Assembly (NCBI GenBank): GCA_947383215.1
Contig: CANDCP010000016.1
Coordinates: 1-58,980, forward strand
From: an uncultured Roseburia sp.
GTDB lineage: Bacteria; Bacillota; Clostridia; Lachnospirales; Lachnospiraceae
Direction: 5' to 3'
DNA length: 58,980 nucleotides
Of this stretch, positions 9,249 to 16,818 are shown one piece after another. Numbering within the stretch: position 1 is the first letter of the stretch; every line of letters begins with the position of its first letter. The notes beneath the pieces were generated by a model. That model saw only the letters and a program-made list of their open reading frames with translations. It was not told the origin of the DNA and searched no databases. A program made the position numbers and the translations under genes.

Positions 9249-9931
9249 AAAGGAAACAATTTTATTTGTTAGCGGCGTCAGTAGTGTTTCTTATCGTTTT
9301 TCATGTGATTGCGTTTGCGTTTCCGTTTGAACGGACGAGAGGATTTTGGATAGAATATGTATGCTCCGCGCTTGCAATTATTCTGTTTCTGGGAGTGACG
9401 GCTGCCTTTTGTATCAGGGAAACGCCGATGAAAAGCAAGTTTTTGGACTGGCCGGTTTTGTATGTCAGCTATGTTCTGCTCATTGTACAGCTGTGCGTTG
9501 GTTTTGTGGTGATGGCGCTTCCGATGATTCCGTATTGGGCTGCGCTGATTGTCAGCGCGTTGATTTTGGGGGGTGGAGCAATCCTGATTTTGACCGTAAA
9601 GCCCTCGGCCGATGAGATTGAAAGAGTAGGTGAAAGCGTCTCTTCAAAAGTAAATTATATTCAAAGAATATATACGAAAACAGATGTCATGGCAAAAAAT
9701 GCCGGGGATAAGGCGCTGTCCGGTGAACTAAAGAAACTGGCGGAGGATATCCGTTTCAGCGATCCGATGTCGAACGGCGAATTATACGAGATGGAATGCG
9801 AAATTGAGAGAGAGGTCGATAAGCTGGGAGAAATCCTTGCGCGGGCGGATTATGGGGCTGCGCCGGAAAAGATACGTGAGATCCGGCAGGTTCTTCAGGA
9901 ACGAAATATAAAATGCAAAATGCTTAAATAG
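9245..9931 (+). CDS. Four-helix membrane protein of the SPFH-TIR operon
   Basis: 228 residues from ATG 9245, which overlaps the preceding stop by four bases; AAAGGGAGGGAACCGT lies before it. Four hydrophobic segments are visible: residues about 7-25, 36-56, 70-90 and 95-117. A cytosolic C-terminal domain of about 110 residues follows that is charged and helical (ADEIERVGESVSSKVNYIQRIY, REIRQVLQERNIKCKMLK). No family is recognised. Spacing and translational coupling indicate it works with the SPFH protein, perhaps as its membrane platform. The next gene begins 29 bases after its stop with its own strong ribosome binding site. Confidence 0.75.
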   Translation: MKRKQFYLLAASVVFLIVFHVIAFAFPFERTRGFWIEYVCSALAIILFLGVTAAFCIRETPMKSKFLDWPVLYVSYVLLIVQLCVGFVVMALPMIPYWAALIVSALILGGGAILILTVKPSADEIERVGESVSSKVNYIQRIYTKTDVMAKNAGDKALSGELKKLAEDIRFSDPMSNGELYEMECEIEREVDKLGEILARADYGAAPEKIREIRQVLQERNIKCKMLK

Positions 9932-9960
9932 TTTAGAGTACAAAGGAGGGTGGTGTGAAA

Positions 9961-11670
9961 ATGTTATTTAAATGTAAAATGTGCGGCGGTGATCTGGAGA
10001 TCATAGAGGATTCTACCGTTGCGGTCTGCGAATACTGCGGTTCCAAGCAGACGCTGCCGAGGCTGTCGGATGACAGGAAACGTAATATGTATGACCGGGC
10101 AAATCATTTCAGGAGAAATAATGCGTACGATAAGGCGATGTCTATCTATGAGAATATATTAAATGAGGACACAACGGACGCAGAAGCGTATTGGTCGCTG
10201 ATACTGTGTAAATACGGCATTGAATATGTGGAAGATCCCAGGACGAGCAGACGGTTTCCTACCTGTAACAGGACGCACTATACATCCGTGCTGGCGGACG
10301 AGGATTACAAGGCGGCTATCCGTTACGCGGACGATCGGCAAAAGGAAATATACGAGGCGGAGGCCAGAGAGATCGATGCGATTCAGAAAAATATCCTGGA
10401 GATATCAAGAAAAGAGGAGCCGTTTGATATTTTTATCTGTTATAAGGAATCGGACCGCAGCGGAAAGAGAACGCCGGACAGCGTGATTGCGCAGGATATG
10501 TATTACCAGCTTGTCCAGGAGGGATATAAAGTGTTTTTTTCGAGAATTACGCTGGAAAACAAGCTGGGTACGGCGTATGAACCGTATATTTTTGCGGCGT
10601 TAAATTCGGCGAAAGTCATGATTGTGGTTGCGACAAAACGTGAATATATAAACGCCGTGTGGGTGGAAAATGAATGGTCGCGGTTTTTAGGAATGGCGGC
10701 GGATAATCCGGATAAGATGCTGATTCCGGCTTATCGGGATATGGATCCGTATGATTTACCGGAGGAATTTTCCCATTTACAGGCTCTTGACATGTCAAAA
10801 ATCGGATTTATGCAGGATTTGATTCACGGCATAAAAAAGATCGTAAAAGAGGAAAGAGAGAGCGATTCTTCTGATGACGAGACGCCTGCAAGGAATGCCG
10901 CAGTTAACGTGGCTCCTCTGTTAGAGCGGGTATATCTTTTTCTTGAGGACGGCGACTGGGAGAATGCGAACATATATTGCGAAAAGGTGCTGGACGCGGA
11001 ACCTAAGAATGCACGGGCGTATCTGGGCAAGCTTATGGCAGAGCTTGAGGTGAGCAAAGCGGAAAAACTCATAGACTGTCCCGAGCCGTTTGACGGACGC
11101 AAGAATTATCAGAAAACAATCCGTTTTGCGGATGAGCGGTTGAGGCACACGCTCGAGCAATGTGTGGCAAGCATTAAAAGCCGCAATGAGCAGGAGCGTT
11201 CGGAGAGAATCTATGCGGACAGTGTCTCCAAGATGGAGCAGGCGCAAAATGAGGACGAGTATAGGGCGGCGGCAGGCGGTTTTGGAAGCATTTCGGGGTA
11301 CAGGGATGCGAATGTACTCATGGAACAGTGCCGGGAGCTGGCGGAAAGCGTGCGCAAGGATAACGTTCTGAAAAAAGCGAGGCTAAAAGAGGAAGACATA
11401 TCGATTCAGTCGTTGATAGGGGCATTGGCATCATTGGGAACCATACAGGGGTGGAAAGAGGCAGATCAAATCGCTTCGGAGTACAGGGTTAAATTGGAGA
11501 ACTTAAAGGCCCAAGAGGAGCGGAAACGGATCGAAAGGGAACAGCAGGAGGAACAGAGACGTCTTTTGCAAGAGAGGCGGGAACGCGGGAAAGAACTGGC
11601 TTTTCGCTTTATTGTCATTGCTGTTTTTGCGGGCGTGGCGTTTGCGTTTTTATGGAAAAATATAATTTGA
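9961..11670 (+). CDS. Zinc-ribbon TIR-domain protein with C-terminal membrane anchor
   Basis: 569 residues from ATG 9961 (GTG 9955 in the same frame is also possible; AAAGGAGGG lies at 9942-9950). Order: N-terminal zinc ribbon (C5xxC8, C23xxC26); a helical TPR-like region (about 40-150); a TIR domain (about 154-298) beginning PFDIFICYKESD; a second TPR-like region (about 315-470); a Glu/Arg-rich coiled coil (about 505-545); and a C-terminal hydrophobic helix FIVIAVFAGVAFAFLW that would tail-anchor it. In TIR enzymes the NAD-cleaving glutamate lies in a WCxxE-type motif; here WVENE places it at E238, so catalytic activity is plausible. Many bacterial TIR proteins act in antiphage defence or NAD signalling. 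With an SPFH scaffold and a 4-TM protein upstream, a membrane-localised TIR signalling complex is inferred. Ends before a strong hairpin at 11698-11749. Confidence 0.85.
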   Translation: MLFKCKMCGGDLEIIEDSTVAVCEYCGSKQTLPRLSDDRKRNMYDRANHFRRNNAYDKAMSIYENILNEDTTDAEAYWSLILCKYGIEYVEDPRTSRRFPTCNRTHYTSVLADEDYKAAIRYADDRQKEIYEAEAREIDAIQKNILEISRKEEPFDIFICYKESDRSGKRTPDSVIAQDMYYQLVQEGYKVFFSRITLENKLGTAYEPYIFAALNSAKVMIVVATKREYINAVWVENEWSRFLGMAADNPDKMLIPAYRDMDPYDLPEEFSHLQALDMSKIGFMQDLIHGIKKIVKEERESDSSDDETPARNAAVNVAPLLERVYLFLEDGDWENANIYCEKVLDAEPKNARAYLGKLMAELEVSKAEKLIDCPEPFDGRKNYQKTIRFADERLRHTLEQCVASIKSRNEQERSERIYADSVSKMEQAQNEDEYRAAAGGFGSISGYRDANVLMEQCRELAESVRKDNVLKKARLKEEDISIQSLIGALASLGTIQGWKEADQIASEYRVKLENLKAQEERKRIEREQQEEQRRLLQERRERGKELAFRFIVIAVFAGVAFAFLWKNII

Positions 11671-11697
11671 TCCGAAAATGAAATTCGAAAGCCGAGA

Positions 11698-11749
11698 GGG
11701 CACAAATATGTGTGTTTGCAAGCTTGCTTGCAAAACCACATATTGTGCC
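11698..11749. terminator. Long inverted repeat between convergent genes
   Basis: GGGCACAAATATGTGTGTTTGC pairs with GCAAAACCACATATTGTGCC around a short CTTGCTTG-containing apex, giving a stem of about 20 pairs with small imperfections. It lies 28 bases after the TIR gene and 45 bases before the end of the minus-strand 11794 gene. There is GGTTTTAG on the plus side but no long T-tract, so it is probably a two-way terminator or transcript-stabilising hairpin. Confidence 0.6.
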
Positions 11750-11793
11750 GGTTTTAGTTCAACGGGCTTTTGATACGCGAATCTTCAGGAAAG

Positions 11794-12075
11794 TTATCTT
11801 TTCCTCATATTCCGCATCAGCATCATAATCTGATCCGTTCTTTTTTGTTCCTCCGGCGACATATTTTGTTTTAAAAGTCCGACCAGAAGGTCCGTTTCGT
11901 TTGGCGTAAATTCCATGCCGTTTTGTTTTGCCTTAGAGGCTGCGCCCATCAGGACATTCGCCATGTCTTTTGTGTTGTCCGGCGGATTGTTTGAGGCGAG
12001 TTCCATTAAAAAATTCAGCTTTTGCGGGTTCATATTTTTCAGTTCAGGATTATTTGCTAAAAAATCAAGATTCAT
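11794..12075 (-). CDS. Small conserved-looking protein of unknown function
   Basis: 93 residues, begins MNLDFLANNPELKNMNPQKL and ends MRNMRKR. It is all-helical by composition, rich in Asn, Met, Leu and Lys, with no signal peptide or membrane segment. The frame is clean and codon use matches the neighbours. No ribosome binding site touches the ATG: the nearest purine stretch (AAAGGAAA) is about 34 bases upstream and is separated from the start by a perfect hairpin at 12089-12108. It lies downstream of, and in the same direction as, another small helical gene. No family recognised; probably a lineage-specific cytosolic protein. Confidence 0.6.
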   Translation of the reverse strand: MNLDFLANNPELKNMNPQKLNFLMELASNNPPDNTKDMANVLMGAASKAKQNGMEFTPNETDLLVGLLKQNMSPEEQKRTDQIMMLMRNMRKR

Positions 12076-12088
12076 TTTCGGATTTTGG

Positions 12089-12108
12089 CAGACGATACGC
12101 GTCGTCTG
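12089..12108 (-). other. Hairpin between ribosome binding site and start
   Basis: CAGACGA-TACGCG-TCGTCTG is a perfect 7-base inverted repeat with a six-base loop. On the minus strand it lies between AAAGGAAA and the ATG of the 11794-12075 gene. Looping it out would bring the purine stretch to about 14 bases from the ATG. Confidence 0.55.
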
Positions 12109-12137
12109 TTTCCTTTCTTTTTTATTATAGTATGAGA

Positions 12138-12467
12138 TCAGGAAAACAATGTTTCATACGTAGAGAACATCTGAAACATATTTAACAGCGAATCAATATT
12201 TTCTTTTTCTTTTTCCGTGCACATTTCACTTAAATCTTCTAACATCTGTAACATACGTTCTTTGCCGTCTGTGATTTCACACATCTGCAGGCAAGGCGTG
12301 GAAGCGGAAAAAATGCGTGCGGTATGCTGCAATTCCATATATTTGATCATGACGGCAAGAGTCTTTTGCTGTTTCCATTCCATGTAGGGAAGCATCGTTT
12401 TTAACATTTGTAGTTCGTGCGTGGAAACCTGTGTATCAAAGGCAGTTGGTTTAAATTCGTTGTCCAT
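12138..12467 (-). CDS. Small helical protein of unknown function
   Basis: 109 residues with a good site (AAAGGATTTTCC) before its ATG. The sequence is helical and Met/Leu/Glu-rich (STHELQMLKTMLPYMEW, LLNMFQMFSTYETLFS), without signal peptide, membrane segment or known motif. It is the upstream partner of the 11794-12075 gene, 62 bases away; the two are probably co-transcribed. In style both resemble small Met-rich proteins seen in Lachnospiraceae genomes, but I cannot name a family. Confidence 0.65.
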   Translation of the reverse strand: MDNEFKPTAFDTQVSTHELQMLKTMLPYMEWKQQKTLAVMIKYMELQHTARIFSASTPCLQMCEITDGKERMLQMLEDLSEMCTEKEKENIDSLLNMFQMFSTYETLFS

Positions 12468-12616
12468 GGAAAATCCTTTTTGTTTTAGCTTATGAAAGAG
12501 CGGGGGAAAGTATTACAGGAATCAGGGGTGGCAAGTTGCGGCAGGATGAAAAGGACATAGAATATATGGGGAGAAAATGTGATTTTGGAGTTGTCGGAGA
12601 AAAGAAAGGAAAGAAA

Positions 12617-12766
12617 ATGGGAAAGTTAATTATAAATGGAAACCAGGTTTATGAAATCGACGAGGAGTGTATGAAAAAGAAAAAACGCGCGGAGCCGGAA
12701 AGGCGGCAGAGAACGGCGGATGAGGAAGCGGTACAAAAAGGCGGGAGGAAAACAGCGCGAAGATAA
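12617..12766 (+). CDS. Small basic protein of unknown function
   Basis: 49 residues from ATG 12617, chosen because GAAAGGAAAGAAA lies just upstream; the frame is open to 12536 but nothing there looks like a start. The N-terminal MGKLIINGNQVYEIDEEC is well ordered and recalls a small-protein family in Lachnospiraceae that starts with GKLIINGN-x-VYEIDE. The second half is strongly basic (KKKKRAEPERRQR) and probably disordered, which suggests nucleic acid or ribosome contact. No partner gene is evident; the TetR gene begins 82 bases downstream. Confidence 0.5.
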   Translation: MGKLIINGNQVYEIDEECMKKKKRAEPERRQRTADEEAVQKGGRKTARR

Positions 12767-12848
12767 TCTTGAGCGGATTGCATTTTTTTCTTAAATTTAG
12801 TAATATTGATAATGTGACAATAACAGATTAATTTGAGGTAAGAATACA

Positions 12849-13412
12849 ATGCCACCGAAAATAAAGATAACGGATGAGATGATTGTTGAGACGGCCGCGA
12901 GACTGACGAGAGAAAAAGGATTTGACAAATTGAATGCCAGAGCGCTTGCAAAAGAACTGGGGTGTTCGGTGCAGCCTATTTTCAGGGCATTTGAATCGAT
13001 GGAGGAATTGAAAAAGGCGGTTGTGGCGTATGTCGCCAGGGACTATCAGAAGTTTCTTATGGAATCCATCTCAATGGAAGATCAGATGATTGGCCTTGGA
13101 TTTGCGTATGTTTCCTATGCAAAAAAGGAAAAGCATTTCTTTCAGCTTCTGCATATGTCTGACCGGTTATCATTAAAGAGTGCAGGCGAATTTGCGACGG
13201 TCGGCATTAACAGGGAAATTGCGCAGTCAATGGCGCAGATGACAGGACTTAATTTAGAAAAAGCGACGCTTTTGTATCAGGGAGTCTTTTTTACAGCGCA
13301 TGGAATCGCATCTATGGCGGCGACAAATCACTGCGATTTTTCTGACGAAGAAGTTCGTTCTGTCCTGAAAAGCGTATTTTGGGGGATGGTTGAAAATCTG
13401 AAACGGGATTAA
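12849..13412 (+). CDS. TetR-family transcriptional regulator
   Basis: 187 residues; TTTGAGGTAAGAATACA precedes ATG 12849. The N-terminal 50 residues form a TetR helix-turn-helix: ITDEMIVETAARLTREKGFDKLNARALAKELGCS, then VQPIFRAFESMEELKKAV. The remaining about 130 residues are helical and would bind a ligand and dimerise; they do not reveal the ligand. The gene faces the 13586 surface-protein gene, whose promoter carries an 8-base perfect inverted repeat (AATAACAT...ATGTTATT). AATAACA also occurs just before the tetR start (12819-12825), so both autoregulation and control of the surface protein are plausible. This is inference. Confidence 0.88.
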   Translation: MPPKIKITDEMIVETAARLTREKGFDKLNARALAKELGCSVQPIFRAFESMEELKKAVVAYVARDYQKFLMESISMEDQMIGLGFAYVSYAKKEKHFFQLLHMSDRLSLKSAGEFATVGINREIAQSMAQMTGLNLEKATLLYQGVFFTAHGIASMAATNHCDFSDEEVRSVLKSVFWGMVENLKRD

Positions 13413-13422
13413 AAAGAGAAGA

Positions 13423-13472
13423 TGCAGGAAATGAATCTGTATAAAAGCTTTAAGAAAGACTCATTTCCTGCA
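13423..13472 (+). terminator. 12-base inverted repeat after tetR
   Basis: TGCAGGAAATGA (13423-13434) and TCATTTCCTGCA (13461-13472) are perfect complements with a 26-base AT-rich loop. The position directly after the TetR stop suggests a terminator or mRNA-end structure, though no T-tract follows. A protein binding site is the alternative. Confidence 0.5.
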
Positions 13473-13513
13473 GAGATGTTTTGGAAAAGGGCATGACACG
13501 GAGAAGAATAGAA

Positions 13514-13570
13514 TTGACATTCTTTTTTTTTGTGTTATAAAATAACATTAGATATGTAACGTATGTTATT
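13514..13570 (+). promoter_or_regulatory. Sigma-A promoter with operator-like palindrome
   Basis: TTGACA (13514-13519) and TATAAA (13536-13541), spacer 16. Immediately downstream AATAACAT (13541-13548) and ATGTTATT (13563-13570) form a perfect 8-base inverted repeat spanning the expected transcription start, a repressor-operator arrangement. The TetR gene directly upstream is the obvious candidate regulator. Confidence 0.6.
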
Positions 13571-13585
13571 TAAAGGAGGAAAAGA

Positions 13586-16500
13586 ATGAGAAAAAAGTGG
13601 ATTGCAATGTTACTCGTCGTTATGGTGACAGCGGAGGGAGCGCCTGCTTTAACGTTGGCTGGCGAAACGGGAACAAATGTAGAACTGCCGGGTATGGAAG
13701 AGGAGGAATATGTAGCTGCGGAGAGCGGCTCATGCGGCGACAGCGTAACGTATGAACTGGACGGCGAGGGGACGCTTGTGATATCGGGAAACGGGGAGAT
13801 GTGGGAGAATAACTCTCCGTTTCAAGGGAGATACGATATCAAAAAAGCAGTGGTAGAAGAGGGTGTGACAAGCATCGGAAACAGTATGTTTTCAGGGTGT
13901 TATATGCTTACAGAGATTTCGCTTCCAAACAGTTTGACAAGCATCGGGAATTTTGCATTTTGCGAGTCTTCGATAAAGAGCCTGACGATCCCGGAGGAAG
14001 TGACAAGCATCGGACTTGGGGCTTTTGAGGACAGCGATCTGATCCGCATAAGTATTCCGGCGAAGGTGGCAAGCATGGATGCGCCATTCCGGATGTGTTG
14101 CGATTTATCGTTCATAGAAGTGGATAAAAACAATATGAATTACAGCTCTCAAGACGGGGTATTGTTTGATAAAAGCCAGAGTACGCTTTTCTGCTATCCG
14201 CCGAAGAAGGCGGGGGAATCGTATGGGATTGCCAAGAGTGTGAAAAAAATTGAGGACTGGGCATTTTTAGACTGTCGAAGCTTAAAAAATATAGATATTC
14301 CGGAAGGCTTAACAGAAATAGGAGAGGGGGCGTTTGCAGATTGTACGCATTTAAGGAATGTGAAACTTCCCAAAAATATGGAAAAAATCACAGACAGTAT
14401 ATTTAGCGGCTGTTCGAGCCTGGAAGATATTTCGATTCCGGAGCATGTGACAAGCATCGGAGACAGTTCCTTTTACGATTGCATCAGTTTAAAGAACATT
14501 GTCCTTCCGACCGGAGTGAAACAAATTGGAAGCTATGCGTTCAGCGATTGTATAAATTTAAAAGAAGTTATAATTCCGCAAAGTGTAACAAGAATCAGAG
14601 AGGATGCATTCTGCCGATGTCGTAGTCTGACGGATATTTTGCTTCCGCAAAAAATAGAGGAGCTGGAAGAAGAGATTTTTTATGAGTGTCGCAGTCTTTG
14701 TGGTATTGCGATTCCGGAGAATGTGAAATCGATTGGATACAATGCGTTCGCCGGCTGTGAAAATTTGGCGGACATTACTCTGCCGGAAAGTGTGACGAGC
14801 ATCGGTTCGGGAGCGTTTGGCGGATGTGTAAAACTGGAGAGCGCGGTTATTCCAAAGGGTGTCGGGAGGATTGAGACTGGAATATTTGCCAATTGCAGCA
14901 GTTTAAAAAAGATAGAGGTGGCAGAGGACAACCCGAATTACTGTTCGCCGGGCGGAGTGTTGTTAGACAAAGAAAAAGAGACGTTGATAAATTATCCGGC
15001 GGCAAAGAGCGGCAGTTATCAGATTCCGGAAAGTGTGAAAAATATTTCGGAATCGGCGTTTGCAGGCTGCTCCGGGCTGCAGGAGGTGATTTTGCCGGAA
15101 GGAGTGACGGAAATTAGTTGGAGCGCGTTTTTTAACTGCAGCAGTTTGAAAAATGTTTACATACCGGCAAGCCTGACCGTTCTTATGCCAAGAGCTTTCG
15201 ACGGCTGCAGCAGTCTTGAGGCATTTAACGTCAGCGAAGACAATATGGCGTATCGTTCGCAGGACGGTGTCCTGATTCAAAATGATACAGACAACTTGAT
15301 AAAATTTCCGGAGGGCAAGGGCGGCAGTTACCGGATTCCGGATAGCGTCAGATCTGTTTCGCCGGATGCTTTTTTTGGCTGTGTGAATTTGGAGAGCGTC
15401 GAAATACCGGAGCATCTGGAAGCGCAGCCATGGGCATTTATTCGTTTTGAAAACTGCGGCAGTCTATGCAGCATTTCTGTGGATGAGGGGAATATGTCTT
15501 ACAGTTCCGAGGACGGCGTCCTATTTGATAAGAAGAAAGAACAGTTATACAAGTATCCGGAGGGCAGGGATGGCGGCTATCGGATTCCGGACGGAGTAAA
15601 AACAATCGGAGCGGGGGCATTTGTAAACTGCGCGAAGCTTGACAGGCTGACAATTCCAAAGAGCGTGGTAAATACGCAGTATGGCGAGGGGAATTCATTT
15701 GGAGGGCGCGGTATCTTAAGCGCCATAGAGGTGGACGAAAAGAATTCCAAATACAGTTCTGATGAGGGAATTCTTTTTGATAAGGAGCAAAAAGCATTGC
15801 TGCGCTATCCGTCAGGCAGAAGCGGCGATTATTGGATCGGGGAGGGGACAGAGATGATTGGGGAAAAAGCATTCTCCGGCTGTGTGGGGATTGTGAATCT
15901 CTATATACCGGACAGTGTGACGCGTATCGGCAGCGATGCGTTTTCGGACTGCGGCAATCTTGTCATTCACTGCTCGAAATATTCTGAAGCGTATTTTACG
16001 GCGCTGAAAGAGCAGATTCCTTTCGTAATTGAGGGAGGGGAGGAAGAGAAGAGGTCTTACATCGTTACGTTTGATGTAAACGGCGGCGAAGAGCTTCGTT
16101 TGTCCATAAAAACAGTGGACGAGGGCGAGGTTCTCGGAGCGTTGCCGGCGCCAAAGCGGGACGGATATACGTTTAAAGGCTGGTTTACGGCGAAGACAGG
16201 CGGAAGCGCAGTGTCCGTCAATACTGTCGTCACATCGGAGCTTACGGTGTATGCACAGTGGGAAATCATTGCAAAAGAACCGGATAAAGGCGGTACGGAA
16301 GGTCCGCAGCCGATCGAGGCCGGGGCCAATAAATATGAGACGTCCGACGGCGAAACCTTGGTTTATACGGGAAGCATGGACAGGAAAAAGAAAAAAGTGA
16401 CGATTCCGTCGTCTGTCAAGGTTGGAGAGAAAACGTATAAGGTGACGGCAATTGCGGCGGGGGCATTTAAAAATTCGAAGGTAACGGGCGTTACAATCGG

Positions 16501-16717
16501 AAGCAATATCAGGAGTATCGGAAAAGATGCGTTTAGAAACTGTAAGAAATTAAAGACAATTGTTATCAAATCGACAAAATTAAAATCGGTTGGAAAAAAT
16601 GCGTTTAAAGGCGTCGGAGCAAAGGTAAAGATGAAGGTTCCGAAAAAGAAATTGTCCGCATATAAAAAGCTGTTCCGAAAACGCGGACTCAGCAAAAAAG
16701 TAAAATTTAAAAAATAG
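13586..16717 (+). CDS. Large BspA-type leucine-rich repeat surface protein
   Basis: 1043 residues; AAAGGAGGAAAAGA precedes ATG 13586. Signal peptide residues 1-26 (MRKKW, hydrophobic core, cleavage near LAGE). The N-cap SGSCGDSVTYELDGEGTLVI matches that of the 3235 protein. Residues about 90-810 are LRR_5 repeats, interrupted five times by a 45-50 residue unit of the form VDxxNxxYSSxDGVLFDK...LxxYPxxxxGxYxIP. Residues about 827-892 are a Listeria-Bacteroides repeat (VTFDVNGGEE, RDGYTFKGWF, VYAQWE). The C-terminal 130 residues repeat the Lys-rich module of the 3235 protein (KLKTIVIKSTKLKSVGKNAFKG, KVPKKKLSAYKK). No LPXTG or TM anchor. Probable adhesin or glycan-binding surface protein; the ligand is unknown. 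Transcription ends at a strong terminator at 16759. Confidence 0.88.
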   Translation: MRKKWIAMLLVVMVTAEGAPALTLAGETGTNVELPGMEEEEYVAAESGSCGDSVTYELDGEGTLVISGNGEMWENNSPFQGRYDIKKAVVEEGVTSIGNSMFSGCYMLTEISLPNSLTSIGNFAFCESSIKSLTIPEEVTSIGLGAFEDSDLIRISIPAKVASMDAPFRMCCDLSFIEVDKNNMNYSSQDGVLFDKSQSTLFCYPPKKAGESYGIAKSVKKIEDWAFLDCRSLKNIDIPEGLTEIGEGAFADCTHLRNVKLPKNMEKITDSIFSGCSSLEDISIPEHVTSIGDSSFYDCISLKNIVLPTGVKQIGSYAFSDCINLKEVIIPQSVTRIREDAFCRCRSLTDILLPQKIEELEEEIFYECRSLCGIAIPENVKSIGYNAFAGCENLADITLPESVTSIGSGAFGGCVKLESAVIPKGVGRIETGIFANCSSLKKIEVAEDNPNYCSPGGVLLDKEKETLINYPAAKSGSYQIPESVKNISESAFAGCSGLQEVILPEGVTEISWSAFFNCSSLKNVYIPASLTVLMPRAFDGCSSLEAFNVSEDNMAYRSQDGVLIQNDTDNLIKFPEGKGGSYRIPDSVRSVSPDAFFGCVNLESVEIPEHLEAQPWAFIRFENCGSLCSISVDEGNMSYSSEDGVLFDKKKEQLYKYPEGRDGGYRIPDGVKTIGAGAFVNCAKLDRLTIPKSVVNTQYGEGNSFGGRGILSAIEVDEKNSKYSSDEGILFDKEQKALLRYPSGRSGDYWIGEGTEMIGEKAFSGCVGIVNLYIPDSVTRIGSDAFSDCGNLVIHCSKYSEAYFTALKEQIPFVIEGGEEEKRSYIVTFDVNGGEELRLSIKTVDEGEVLGALPAPKRDGYTFKGWFTAKTGGSAVSVNTVVTSELTVYAQWEIIAKEPDKGGTEGPQPIEAGANKYETSDGETLVYTGSMDRKKKKVTIPSSVKVGEKTYKVTAIAAGAFKNSKVTGVTIGSNIRSIGKDAFRNCKKLKTIVIKSTKLKSVGKNAFKGVGAKVKMKVPKKKLSAYKKLFRKRGLSKKVKFKK

Positions 16718-16758
16718 TATGAGACAAAGTTTATGTAACAAAATTTTTCCAGGACGTA

Positions 16759-16793
16759 TAAAAGGGCCCCGGCAGTTGCCGGAGCCCTTTTCC
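16759..16793. terminator. Bidirectional intrinsic terminator
   Basis: AAAAGGGCcCCGGCAgttGCCGGaGCCCTTTT: a GC-rich stem of about 12 pairs, with A-tract and T-tract on either side, so it works on both strands. It separates the converging 13586 surface gene and the 16819 Cys-rich gene. Confidence 0.9.
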
Positions 16794-16818
16794 CCTTATC
16801 AGGAGAATATACGTATTA

